64,000 nt of DNA from Caldithrix abyssi DSM 13497 (GCA_945865405.1 CAMBDS010000004.1:62001-126000), one strand, 5' to 3'. Shown: positions 32,662 to 41,883, numbered from the stretch's first letter. Translations and numbers: made by a program. Notes: generated by a model from the sequence alone, not told the origin.

Positions 32662-34194
32662 ATGAGCCGATGGCTTCGCATGGGTTTGACAGATAAGCTC
32701 TTTGTACCGTTAGTTGGGATACTGTTACTTTCAGTGCTGTTGACAACTTACCTGACCAGTTCTGCCCAACGAATCTCTGACCGACAAAGGGTCGAACAAT
32801 ACACAGGACGAATAAGGGCTCAATGGATAACCTTAGTACGAGAATTGTGGATTAAGGGCGAGATAGACGATCTGAATCATATCCTAAGGGTCTCTGTCGA
32901 AACCGATTCGTTGCTAACTTACGCGATACTGTACGATTCAAATCGTCGTGTTATCGCAGGGACGAGCGCCATTGATACCTTTTCAGTTACAGGTCTGAGG
33001 TTGAACATCCCCGTCCACGGACCTGGAAATCAAGCAGGCCTGTTCGTTGCGGGGTATGCGGGTCGATTTGAAAGCGGGACATCGCTTGGGTTGAAAATGG
33101 CAATATTGATTGCAGGGCTTTCGACGATTATCATTGGGTCCCTTATCTACATGCGACTTTTAGATAAGGTATTACTAAAGCGAATTCGAGCCGCTTCTGC
33201 TGCTGCAACTGCGATAGCAAATCGAGATCTTACCCAAAAACTGGATGAGAGTGGAGACGACGAACTGGCTTCGCTCGCACATGCGTTCAATGTTATGGTC
33301 GTCAACCTAAGAAGCCTGACAAAAGCGATTCACCGGGTAGTCGTTGAGATAGACGATGAAACGGCGGGCATATTGGCGTCGGTCGATTCGCAAGCACTAC
33401 TCTCAATGACTCAAAAAGAGCAGGTATCGCAAATTACCCGAACAATGGCTTCGATGGCAGAGATTTCGAATCAAATCGCAGTCTCATCGAGTGAAGTAGT
33501 CAAGATCGCCGACAATACATTAAAGGGATCAGATAAAGGCGTAGCTGCAACCGATGACAGTAGGGGACTAATGGATCAAATCGCAATCGGCAACTCCGAA
33601 CGAGTTGAGCAGATCAAGGATCTGAAACGGAGAGCCGTACAGATCGGCGACGTAATGGAATTCATTGAAAGAATTGCCGACCAGACCAAGCTGATCGCCT
33701 TCAACGCCTCAATTGAAGCTGCCGGGGCGGGGGAGATGGGACGAAGATTTGAGGTGGTTGCCCGTGAAATCAGGAGATTGGCTGAAAATGTCTCCGAATC
33801 GGCTGGCCAAATCAGCACCAGAATTACCGATATCCAACAATCGATTGAGGCGATCTCAGCTCGGTCGGTCGAGGAGTCACAAAAAGTTCAATCCGGGTTG
33901 GTAGCCTCACTTCACACCGTGACGGTTCTACATTCTATTCGTGAAGGAGCTAATCGAACGACCGAGCAGGTGCAAGGTATCTCGACGGCAATTGGAAATC
34001 AGAATGAGGCTGCTGCGAATCTGTTAAACAGTCTCAAGGTAATCGACCGTCAGTCTGGCGAACTTAATCAAGGTCTCTCCGGACTCAGATTCATCGCCGG
34101 AGCATTAAAGGGCCTTTCGACAAGCTTACACGAGATATCTTCGAGCTTCAAACTGGAAACGGACCCGGAATCAACATCTTCAAGAACCAGTTGA
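32662..34194 (+). CDS. Methyl-accepting chemotaxis protein with a divergent signalling tip
   Basis: The 510-residue receptor has membrane helices at about 10-33 and 145-168, an extracytoplasmic sensor of some 110 residues, a HAMP linker (about 172-222) and a long cytoplasmic coiled coil. The hairpin tip reads 'ADQTKLIAFNASIEAAGAGE' and then 'MGRRFEVVAREIRRLAE'. Canonical tips have N-L-L-A-L-N-A-A-I-E-A-A-R-A-G-E and G-R-G-F-A-V-V-A-D-E, so several kinase-contact residues are changed. It would signal to the CheA/CheW encoded next to it. The CheA start overlaps its stop (TTGA). Confidence 0.93.
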   Translation: MSRWLRMGLTDKLFVPLVGILLLSVLLTTYLTSSAQRISDRQRVEQYTGRIRAQWITLVRELWIKGEIDDLNHILRVSVETDSLLTYAILYDSNRRVIAGTSAIDTFSVTGLRLNIPVHGPGNQAGLFVAGYAGRFESGTSLGLKMAILIAGLSTIIIGSLIYMRLLDKVLLKRIRAASAAATAIANRDLTQKLDESGDDELASLAHAFNVMVVNLRSLTKAIHRVVVEIDDETAGILASVDSQALLSMTQKEQVSQITRTMASMAEISNQIAVSSSEVVKIADNTLKGSDKGVAATDDSRGLMDQIAIGNSERVEQIKDLKRRAVQIGDVMEFIERIADQTKLIAFNASIEAAGAGEMGRRFEVVAREIRRLAENVSESAGQISTRITDIQQSIEAISARSVEESQKVQSGLVASLHTVTVLHSIREGANRTTEQVQGISTAIGNQNEAAANLLNSLKVIDRQSGELNQGLSGLRFIAGALKGLSTSLHEISSSFKLETDPESTSSRTS

Positions 34195-36011
34195 AGATTG
34201 ATCTAAGTCGGTTTTCTGGCAGGTTCAGGCAGGAAACGCGCGACAATCTTACCCAGATCGATTCGGTGATTTCCCGGATTGAAAATGATCGCCAGAACGA
34301 TACTAATGAACTGGCTGTTAGCATACGAGAGTTAATGCGGCTGATCCACGCCATCAAAGGCGGTGCGAGAATGCTTGGTTTCGGGGCGATCAATCAGCTT
34401 TGCCATACCACAGAAGAGATGCTGATCGGTTTCAAAGATAGGTCTGAGATCGCTAATTACGAAATCGATCTTATTGCTGAGTCCAGAAAAGGGATAGAGA
34501 GACTTCTTGCCCTGACTCATGAACCTGACGAATCGCAGATTCAGAATCCGGTGTGGTTGGATCGTTTATTGAAACAGCTTCTTGCAGGTGATGAGACAGA
34601 TATTGAGCCAGGGACGGAACGAAAGCAAGCGAGCATCAATCCGAGAGAATCTGCACCTCACAGGAACCAGGACGGTAGAAACGATTCCTGGCGGGACTCA
34701 ACAGTACGGGTAGATGTCGATTCAATCGACGATCTACTATATTACGGGAGGGAGTTAACTCAAGCATTAGACGGCTTGCGCAAAGGGCAGGCTCAAATTG
34801 ATTTACTGCGCTCTCAAATAGAATCAACTCTTAACCAACGCCGAAAATCAGAAAACTCCGGGCTGGGACTGACATTAGGGGAGTCCGATCAATTCCTTCG
34901 CTCTCTTGCCAAACTGTCATTTAATTTGCGGGATAAGATTGCTGAAGTCGATAGGAATGTACGGCAAATCGATTCAGGCGCTGTTGAGCTGCGTATGCGA
35001 CCGATCACCGAGCTGTTCGAGACAATCCCTCTTCAGGTAAGAGACCTCTGCCGAACTCTTGGCAAGGATGTAGATATCGAATTTTCCGGCGAAACTGTCA
35101 GACTCGACGGACGAATAGTAGAACTGCTACGCGAGCCGCTTTTGCACATCATCAGAAACGCGTTGGATCATGGGATCGAAAGTTCCGAAACACGAATTTC
35201 CAACTCCAAATCACCACGGGGTAGAATTACATTGGGAGCTCATGAAAACGCAGGTTGGGCAAGGGTCGTCATTGCAGATGATGGGGGAGGAATTGATAAT
35301 CCTGCAGTTTGGGAACGGGCGAAAACCTTGGGGATCATTGATCCCGGCGAAGTCCGCCCCAAAGATCAGAAACTCGTCTATAACATTCTTTTCGACGACA
35401 GATTCTCCAGTCGTGCACTCGCCACCGATGTCTCAGGACGGGGGGTCGGCTTGGCAGCGGTTAAGAGGCGGTTGCAAGAATTGCGGGGAACCGTTTCGAT
35501 CGAATCGATTCCCGGGATGGGGACGAGATTCACTCTGTTGATGCCGACATCGCTATCAAGTCAACACGTTCTTGTAACCTCAACACGCTTCAAAGATGAA
35601 CTAAGATTTTTTGCCTTTCCGACGGCGATGATTAAGGGGACAAGTCGGTGGGATCACAGCTCTGAAGAGATCTTTGAAAGCACAAATCTTGAAATAGAAA
35701 GTGAGACTATCAAGGCATTCAGCCTTGGTGCATTGCTGGAAGGAAAACGTACTAAGCCGGGTGCGAAGGAAAATTATTTGATCCTATGCTCAGACGGAAA
35801 TATCTCGGCCGCCTTTTCCGTTGAGCAAATTATAGCAGAGACTGAAATTGTTATCGAACCGCTCCCTCATATCGCCAGATCAGCCGATATCATCGCGGGT
35901 GCAGCACCCCTTACATCTGATGAAATCGCCTTGGTCATCAATATCCCGACTATTTTGGCAAGTGCATTCTCATCACCTAATAAGGAACACTTAGTTGTCG
36001 ACCAACAATAA
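34191..36011 (+). CDS. cheA: CheA-type chemotaxis histidine kinase
   Basis: The 606-residue kinase has an Hpt domain with phospho-acceptor His53 in 'RLIHAIKGGARMLGF' and a linker. A P3 dimerisation helix pair (about 170-275) and a P4 ATPase domain follow ('HIIRNALDHGIE', 'IADDGGGID', 'SGRGVGLAAVKRRL'), then a C-terminal CheW-like P5 domain from about 455. No CheY/CheB-binding P2 domain is obvious. Catalytic boxes look intact. Neighbouring receiver proteins are the natural phosphate acceptors. The TTG start is coupled to the MCP stop, and the next kinase gene starts 17 bases before its own stop. Confidence 0.93.
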   Translation: MKIDLSRFSGRFRQETRDNLTQIDSVISRIENDRQNDTNELAVSIRELMRLIHAIKGGARMLGFGAINQLCHTTEEMLIGFKDRSEIANYEIDLIAESRKGIERLLALTHEPDESQIQNPVWLDRLLKQLLAGDETDIEPGTERKQASINPRESAPHRNQDGRNDSWRDSTVRVDVDSIDDLLYYGRELTQALDGLRKGQAQIDLLRSQIESTLNQRRKSENSGLGLTLGESDQFLRSLAKLSFNLRDKIAEVDRNVRQIDSGAVELRMRPITELFETIPLQVRDLCRTLGKDVDIEFSGETVRLDGRIVELLREPLLHIIRNALDHGIESSETRISNSKSPRGRITLGAHENAGWARVVIADDGGGIDNPAVWERAKTLGIIDPGEVRPKDQKLVYNILFDDRFSSRALATDVSGRGVGLAAVKRRLQELRGTVSIESIPGMGTRFTLLMPTSLSSQHVLVTSTRFKDELRFFAFPTAMIKGTSRWDHSSEEIFESTNLEIESETIKAFSLGALLEGKRTKPGAKENYLILCSDGNISAAFSVEQIIAETEIVIEPLPHIARSADIIAGAAPLTSDEIALVINIPTILASAFSSPNKEHLVVDQQ

Positions 36012-37815
36012 AACTGGCAAGCGAATCCTGATTGCAGATGACAGCCCAACTGTAACGGGAATTCTCAGCTTTATATTTGGTGAAGAGGGGTGGGTTGTCG
36101 ATTCTGCTGCCGATGGTGTTGAGGCACTACGACGATTTTACTCAAACCCGCCTGATATAGTTGTTCTCGATATTGAAATGCCCAGAATGAACGGTTATCA
36201 GGTCTGCCGAGTGCTGAAAGACGATTCTGAAATGGCTACTGTTCCAGTGATAATTCTGACTTCGCGCGATCTTCAAAGCGATAGATTTCGTGGTCTTGCT
36301 GCAGGTGCAGATGCGTATGTGGTTAAAAATCTTGAAGATGACCATCTATTAGAGACGGTAAAGCAGTTCCTTCTCGATGCAGAAAAAACTGATATTACAA
36401 GGCCAAAATCAAGGCAATTAAGCGAGAGCGAGATCCTCCAGTCAGTCAACCGAATCCTCGATAGGCGCCTGTTCATCAGCACCGTGACCGCTCAGGTTGA
36501 ACAGATAAATGTTAAAATCTCAGATTATGGTGTTACAAGACGCGAAATGTTGGCTCTTTTCAGCACAGTCTTTGAATTCGTTGTCGGAGGTATTGCCCTA
36601 ATTCGCGGGAACGAAGTAGATGTTTCGACCTCGTTGCTCGACACTTTCCCGATTGAATTTTCAGATCGTCTTCGCGAGCGATTGCATGAAAGGATGATAC
36701 CTTTTGCAGAGTCATCAAGCGTTACAATTGGTGAACATGATTGGACACATCATGCGCTGGTTGGCTCAAAACAATTTCCACAGTCCCGCCATTTAGTTGA
36801 TGAAAAGGTTTGGCTCCTGAAATCAGGTGGAAAAGTATTTGGGATGATTGGCATTGCAGGTACCTCGATCCTTAAATTCGACCAGGAAGGTAGCGAGTTG
36901 CTTCACCATTTCCTTCGGCGAGCCGAAATTGTCCTTGACAATTCGAGGCTGTTGAAAGAAATGGATCGCGCAAACCGTGAATTAGCCAGAGTTTTAGATG
37001 AATTGAAAAGCGCTCAATCGCAGCTGGTTCAGACCGAGAAAATGGCATCGTTAGGGCAGTTGATGGCAGGCTTGGCGCACGAGATGAACAATCCTCTCAA
37101 TTTTGTCAGCGGTAACATGGATTACATTGAGCGTTATTCTTCAGACCTATTGCGAATTATGGATAAGTCAAGTGATATATTATTATCCAATAAAGAAATA
37201 AGCGATTTTCTTAAAGAGGTGGATTATGCCTTTATTCGTGATGACATGCCCGGAATGGTTGCGGATATGAAGAGCGGAATTGATCGATCTCGGATGATTA
37301 TCAACGACTTAAGGATATTCGCCTCAACGGATCAGCTTGAGACGTCACCATCGGATTTGGGTCAGGTTATATCCTCGACTCTCAATCTGTTGAAACATCA
37401 ATGGTCGGGTGAGATCGAGGTTACAAGCACCTTTGAAACTACCGAGCTTGTTGAATGCCATCCGGGGCAAATTGGTCAGGTAGTCTTGAATTTGATAAGC
37501 AACTCGATAGCCTCCATAAAAGAGACTTGTCGGCTCGATGGAAAAATTGAAATAAGATTGAAGCGGATAGGGGCGATTGTCGAGTTGTCTGTTACAGATA
37601 ACGGAAAAGGTATTGAAGAAATTAATCTTAAGAAACTGTTCCAACCGTTTTTTACCACAAAAGAGGTAGGCAAAGGTATGGGGCTTGGTCTTTCGATTAG
37701 CTATGGTATTATCAAACGGCATAACGGTGAAATCATTGTAGATAGTATACCTGGGGTTGGAAGTACGTTTACCGTTAAACTCCCATTAATAGAGGCAAAC
37801 AATGCCCGTAACTGA
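35995..37815 (+). CDS. Receiver-GAF-like-histidine kinase fusion
   Basis: The 606-residue protein has an N-terminal receiver (Asp in 'VVLDIEMPRMNG') and a middle region (about 150-315) that resembles a GAF-type sensor though no ligand residues are recognised. A coiled coil, the phospho-His motif 'GLAHEMNNPLNFVSGN' and an ATPase domain ('NLISNSIASI', 'DNGKGIEE', 'GMGLGLSISYGII') follow. With the receiver in front it can be phosphorylated by CheA and relay or modulate output. The TTG start lies inside the 3' end of cheA, and the CheY-like gene starts 14 bases before its stop. Confidence 0.92.
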   Translation: MSTNNKTGKRILIADDSPTVTGILSFIFGEEGWVVDSAADGVEALRRFYSNPPDIVVLDIEMPRMNGYQVCRVLKDDSEMATVPVIILTSRDLQSDRFRGLAAGADAYVVKNLEDDHLLETVKQFLLDAEKTDITRPKSRQLSESEILQSVNRILDRRLFISTVTAQVEQINVKISDYGVTRREMLALFSTVFEFVVGGIALIRGNEVDVSTSLLDTFPIEFSDRLRERLHERMIPFAESSSVTIGEHDWTHHALVGSKQFPQSRHLVDEKVWLLKSGGKVFGMIGIAGTSILKFDQEGSELLHHFLRRAEIVLDNSRLLKEMDRANRELARVLDELKSAQSQLVQTEKMASLGQLMAGLAHEMNNPLNFVSGNMDYIERYSSDLLRIMDKSSDILLSNKEISDFLKEVDYAFIRDDMPGMVADMKSGIDRSRMIINDLRIFASTDQLETSPSDLGQVISSTLNLLKHQWSGEIEVTSTFETTELVECHPGQIGQVVLNLISNSIASIKETCRLDGKIEIRLKRIGAIVELSVTDNGKGIEEINLKKLFQPFFTTKEVGKGMGLGLSISYGIIKRHNGEIIVDSIPGVGSTFTVKLPLIEANNARN

Positions 37816-38200
37816 TGGACAGAATGAAAAAGCAATTCGCAAAGTTTTGATCGCTGATGACGATCCTGCGATGATAAGGTTGCTCTCTCACATCCTCGGC
37901 ACTATGGGACTGGTTGTCATTTCCGAAGGCAACGGATTAGCGGCCTACGAGACAGCACTGCGCGAAAAACCGGACCTTCTTATTCTCGACTTGATGATGC
38001 CTCATCTCGATGGTTTTGGTGTTCTAATGAGACTCTATGGTGAAGAGCCTCCCTTTGAAAGTCCCGCAATTCTATTAACTGCTCAAGATTCAAAAGAATA
38101 TAAACATATTGCAGAAGCACTTGGAGCCGTGAAATTTATTGAGAAGCCTTTCCAATTAGAAGGACTAATGACAACAATTCGGGAGATTCTTGGTGACTAA
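37802..38200 (+). CDS. CheY-like single-domain response regulator
   Basis: The 132-residue receiver has the acidic cluster 'IADDDP', phospho-Asp in 'LLILDLMMPHLDG', Thr in 'ILLTAQD' and Lys in 'KFIEKPF'. It has no output domain. In this operon it is the likely diffusible output of CheA. Targets may be the pilus motor proteins encoded directly downstream, in analogy with PilG/PilH of Pseudomonas twitching motility; that target assignment is inference. Confidence 0.93.
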   Translation: MPVTDGQNEKAIRKVLIADDDPAMIRLLSHILGTMGLVVISEGNGLAAYETALREKPDLLILDLMMPHLDGFGVLMRLYGEEPPFESPAILLTAQDSKEYKHIAEALGAVKFIEKPFQLEGLMTTIREILGD

Positions 38201-39809
38201 AGAGCCACAATTCGTTGGAGCTGATTTCAATAAAACGAAACCTCTATCGAAAAGTGATACAAAGCTTGCTGAGATACTGCTATCACAACAAGTTGTCTCA
38301 ACGTCGGACATTGAAAAAGCGAATAGTGAAGCCGCCCGAGTAGGGATATCGCTTCACTACGCCCTCACATCATTAAATCTGTGCCTCGAAGATGAAATGA
38401 ATTGGGCAATAAGTCGTGAACTCGGAATTCCTTTTGTCCTTTTATCAAGCGAAATGATAGACAATGAAGTTGCTTCACTTTTTCCTTTAAGTTTGCTTCA
38501 GGAGGTTGTTGCCGTTCCGATTAGAGACGCTGAAGGTGGAGTTACAATTGTTATGTCGGATCCTCTTGATGAGAAAGGGTTTGCAAAACTTCAGGAGATA
38601 TTTCCGGGACTTCTTCATCTCGCAGTTGCTCCGAGTGGTCGCGTCGCTTCTGTTCTGGATTATTTGGAACGTATCGTCACATCGTCAATCCGCACTCTAT
38701 CGAAATTTGAAACAACCGACACTGGTGGCGTTATTTCTGTCTATAGCATGATTATTGACGCAAGGTCTCGTGGAGCTAACAGGATATTGATCAGACCGGC
38801 TGGTGATGGACTTGAGGCTCTATTCCGACTTGAAAGGGGTTGGGTAGTTTACCGGCTTTGGAATGATGAGAGAATGATATCTATTGCAACTCGATGCCGA
38901 ATTATGATGGGTGTTTCCCCTACCAATAATTTGGATCATGAAAATGCACAAATCTATGCGCGAGTAAATAATGAGCGAATTCTAATTTTAGCAGAATTTT
39001 TTCGCGATTCATCCGGCGGTAACATAGATCTGCACCTTTTCCCGGTTATATCTTCACCGACCCTCCAAGAGTTCAAATCGATGACGAACTCTCACCGCAA
39101 TTCTCTATTGAATCTTGTTTCGGCTCGCCGCCCAACCGGCATTATTTTGGTTAATTCTCCTGATCAGCGGCAACGTTATCGGATGATCTATGGCTTATTG
39201 GCAATGTATGGTCAGTTAAATTTAGATATTATTTCTCTTGAAGAGCGTAAATATTTGGATTCTAATCATGTAAGACGATTTCAGGTGAAAAACCCCAGTC
39301 TAGAGTGGGATGAAATAGTTCATCACGATTGCGACTTATTAGCTGTTCCAGACGCCTATTTCTGGCAGTGGCGAGAATTGTCTGTTGTTGCAGGAAAAAA
39401 GCTTCTCATAATAGGTCTTGATTTTGCCAATAGTTGGCTTGCGATCAAATCGTTCAACGAGATAATTGAAAGTCAATCAATTGTTGCAGATCGATTACGA
39501 GCGATTTGGACAGGAAAAAGGGTAGATTTGACTTGTATGGCATGCGGAGGCAGAACAGATTCCCAAAGGGGTATCAACAAGGACGGGCTCTGTCCAGCAT
39601 GCGACGGCTATGGTCATTCGCTTGGATCGGACCTCTTTGAAGTCTTTGTCCCCGATAAACAGTTTCGCAGAGAACTTTCTGATGAAAAAAGCATTTCCAA
39701 CCTTCAAGCTGCTTTCGAGAAATTGTTGACGGTTCCGACAATCCAACAACAATTGGAGGCTGGTATCGAGACAGGCGTAATTTTTAACGCATTGGTTTAT
39801 AATGAATAG
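38193..39809 (+). CDS. PilB/GspE-like protein with lost nucleotide-binding motifs (pseudo-ATPase)
   Basis: The 538-residue protein has the layout of type IV pilus extension ATPases: an N-terminal MshEN-like region (about 20-160), a secretion-ATPase-like region and a Zn-type Cys pair set (Cys448-x2-Cys451 and Cys467-x2-Cys470). The P-loop position reads 'GIILVNSPDQRQRYR' (from Gly316) instead of G-P-T-G-S-G-K-T. The Walker B position reads 'CDLLAVPDAYFW' instead of a D-P-D-x-x-x-V-G-E motif. It therefore should not hydrolyse ATP. GTG 38193 has GGAG seven bases upstream; TTG 38190 is the alternative. It lies between a CheY and an intact PilT, suggesting an adaptor or receiver-docking subunit. 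Confidence 0.85.
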   Translation: MTKEPQFVGADFNKTKPLSKSDTKLAEILLSQQVVSTSDIEKANSEAARVGISLHYALTSLNLCLEDEMNWAISRELGIPFVLLSSEMIDNEVASLFPLSLLQEVVAVPIRDAEGGVTIVMSDPLDEKGFAKLQEIFPGLLHLAVAPSGRVASVLDYLERIVTSSIRTLSKFETTDTGGVISVYSMIIDARSRGANRILIRPAGDGLEALFRLERGWVVYRLWNDERMISIATRCRIMMGVSPTNNLDHENAQIYARVNNERILILAEFFRDSSGGNIDLHLFPVISSPTLQEFKSMTNSHRNSLLNLVSARRPTGIILVNSPDQRQRYRMIYGLLAMYGQLNLDIISLEERKYLDSNHVRRFQVKNPSLEWDEIVHHDCDLLAVPDAYFWQWRELSVVAGKKLLIIGLDFANSWLAIKSFNEIIESQSIVADRLRAIWTGKRVDLTCMACGGRTDSQRGINKDGLCPACDGYGHSLGSDLFEVFVPDKQFRRELSDEKSISNLQAAFEKLLTVPTIQQQLEAGIETGVIFNALVYNE

Positions 39810-41037
39810 CCGAAATTCGGGCGAAAGTTTCGAGCACGAACTCTCTGCAAACCCGCATAGCTATGGCGAACTCGATTTAGCAGACCCGTCCAAAGTCCCT
39901 GCTTTAATCAGGATTCTTGATTTTGCCAGCGAGATGGGCGCATCCGATATTCATCTCTGTAGCGGCGCTCCAGCGATGATGCGGCTTCATGGCGACCTCG
40001 TTCGTATCAGCGAATTTGCAGAGGGCTTCGATGATGATTTTTCACCCCAGAAAATCAACGAAGTGATCGACGGCATTATGAATAACAGACTTCGTGAAGA
40101 GTTTACTCGATTTACCGAAGTCGATTTTTCAGTCAATCTCACCAGTGGCGATAGAGTCAGGGTCAACCTTTTTCGCAATATCTTTGGAGTCGCGGCAGTT
40201 TTCAGGATAGTCCCGTCTAAACTGCCTGATTTCGACAAACTTGGTGTCCCATCTGTTATGAAGAATGTGGTGATGAAAGGGAAAGGGTTGGTGTTGGTTA
40301 CCGGGCCGACCGGTTCCGGTAAATCGACTACCTTGGCAGCACTCATTGACTACATCAATGCCAGCGTTCCGATGCACATTATCACTATTGAGGATCCGGT
40401 CGAGTTTGTCCACCTCCCAAAACGATGCATGATTAATCAGCGCGAGGTTGGAAAGAGCGCCTCAAGTTTCACAGATGCCCTGAGAGGCGCGCTTCGTGAA
40501 GACCCTGATGTTATTCTTGTTGGGGAACTTCGTGACCTGGAGACGGTTTCTATGGCCATCACGGCTGCGGAAACGGGGCACCTCGTCTTTGGTACTCTCC
40601 ACACAATGAGTGCAGCCAAAACCGTTGACCGTATCATTTCGGAATTCCCTTCCGACCGCCAGACACAGGTTAGGATGCAGTTAGCAGAGTCTCTTACCGC
40701 AGTCATCTCACAGGCACTGATTCCCAGGAAAGATCGACCGGGGCGAATAGCAGCTTTCGAAGTTCTCATTAGTACTCCAGCAGTTCATAACCTGATTCGA
40801 GAAAACAAAACCTACCAGATAAATACCGTGATCCAGACCGGTACTCACCTCGGAATGATCGGCATGGATCAGTCGCTAATGATGATGGTGAACAAAGGTA
40901 TCATCGATCCCTCGGAAGCACGCCGCTGGGCGCTTGAACCGAAAATGTTCCCGGATAGACCGGGTGGAACTCCCAAAACTACCGGTAATCAAGCTACAAC
41001 CAAAAACCCTAAAGAAGAGCAAGAGGAAAAATCTTAG
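39802..41037 (+). CDS. pilT: PilT type IV pilus retraction ATPase
   Basis: The 411-residue ATPase has the PilT N-terminal 'SEMGASDIHLCSGAPAMMR' and Walker A GPTGSGKST (from Gly168). An Asp box 'IITIEDPVEF', Walker B 'LREDPDVILVGELRD' and a His box 'AAETGHLVFGTLHT' follow, with the C-terminal PilT 'AAFEVLI' segment. It powers pilus retraction, hence twitching, DNA uptake or surface sensing. A polar tail of about 30 residues follows the core. It starts eight bases before the stop of the pseudo-ATPase gene and closes the chemosensory operon. Pilin, PilC and PilQ genes are not in the window. Confidence 0.95.
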   Translation: MNSRNSGESFEHELSANPHSYGELDLADPSKVPALIRILDFASEMGASDIHLCSGAPAMMRLHGDLVRISEFAEGFDDDFSPQKINEVIDGIMNNRLREEFTRFTEVDFSVNLTSGDRVRVNLFRNIFGVAAVFRIVPSKLPDFDKLGVPSVMKNVVMKGKGLVLVTGPTGSGKSTTLAALIDYINASVPMHIITIEDPVEFVHLPKRCMINQREVGKSASSFTDALRGALREDPDVILVGELRDLETVSMAITAAETGHLVFGTLHTMSAAKTVDRIISEFPSDRQTQVRMQLAESLTAVISQALIPRKDRPGRIAAFEVLISTPAVHNLIRENKTYQINTVIQTGTHLGMIGMDQSLMMMVNKGIIDPSEARRWALEPKMFPDRPGGTPKTTGNQATTKNPKEEQEEKS

Positions 41038-41096
41038 ACAATCAAGAACCTTCTCACGCTTCCTTTTATGATACTGCTGCTGAGATTTACGATAAT

Positions 41097-41810
41097 ATGA
41101 TAGGCGGCGAAGATCGGCTATTGCGTGCTCAAGAGTTACTGGAGCCTCTCGTTAGAGGAGCTTCACCCAAAACCGTCCTTGATGCAGGATGTGGAACAGG
41201 AACCGACTCGATAGCTCTTGCCAGGCTCGGGTGCTCAGTAATCGGAGTCGATTCTTCACCTGGAATGATAGCAATAGCTCGAAAACGGGCTACTGAGAAC
41301 GAGGTTGTCGTCAGGTTCGAGATCGATGATCTCCTTTCGTTATCTACAGTTACCGACGCCTCAGTTGATGTAATCATCTGTCGCGGCAATACTGTACCTC
41401 ATTTTAATAGCATCGAAGATCTGAAACAGGCGATCAGAGCGATGGCGCGTGTCACCAAACAGGATGGGATACTCGTTCTTGGCTGGCTCAATTACATCCC
41501 TGTAATGAAAGATCAGAAGCGATTGGTTGGTCTATCGGGAGATTCAGAAAACGCCTTCCTGCGCTTCAACGACTTCAATCAGGATGGATCACTCAACTTC
41601 AATATTGTGACAATGAATTTTGGCACTGACACTCATAAATGGATTCTAGATTGGCAAACAACACGATTGGAGCCGTGGATGGCTGATGATGTGGGTATGC
41701 TTCTGGTAGCGAACGGGTGGATGGAGTTAGAGATTGCCTCCTCACTCGATAGGGAGGAGTTCAGCATCGACAACTCAAAGGATGTTTTCGTTTTCGCTGT
41801 CAGGGGATGA
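41097..41810 (+). CDS. SAM-dependent methyltransferase; N-terminus probably starts further upstream
   Basis: The core of a class I methyltransferase is plain: 'VLDAGCGTGTDSIALARLG', 'VIGVDSSPGMIAIARKRA', 'VDVIICRGNTVPHF' and 'DGILVLGWLNYIP'. In-frame sequence before ATG 41097 encodes 'FYDTAAEIYDNM', the usual start of this family, and stays open back to 41013, yet contains no ATG, GTG, TTG or CTG. AGAGGA at 41022-41027 could serve an ATC start at 41031. The gene follows pilT closely. The substrate is unknown; the coordinates give the minimal ATG form. Confidence 0.85.
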   Translation: MIGGEDRLLRAQELLEPLVRGASPKTVLDAGCGTGTDSIALARLGCSVIGVDSSPGMIAIARKRATENEVVVRFEIDDLLSLSTVTDASVDVIICRGNTVPHFNSIEDLKQAIRAMARVTKQDGILVLGWLNYIPVMKDQKRLVGLSGDSENAFLRFNDFNQDGSLNFNIVTMNFGTDTHKWILDWQTTRLEPWMADDVGMLLVANGWMELEIASSLDREEFSIDNSKDVFVFAVRG

Positions 41811-41828
41811 TGGAAAAGCGATCTAAAG

Positions 41829-41866
41829 AAAAAGCTGCCAACAGGTTTCTGTTGACAGCTTTTTTT
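41829..41866. terminator. Bidirectional intrinsic terminator
   Basis: A 16-bp stem (41829-41844 with 41849-41864, one A-C mismatch) with a 4-base GTTT loop is flanked by an A-run on the left and a T-run on the right. It can terminate both the plus-strand methyltransferase and the minus-strand C25-like gene, which converge here. Confidence 0.9.
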
Positions 41867-41883
41867 ATACTATTGACTTCCCA

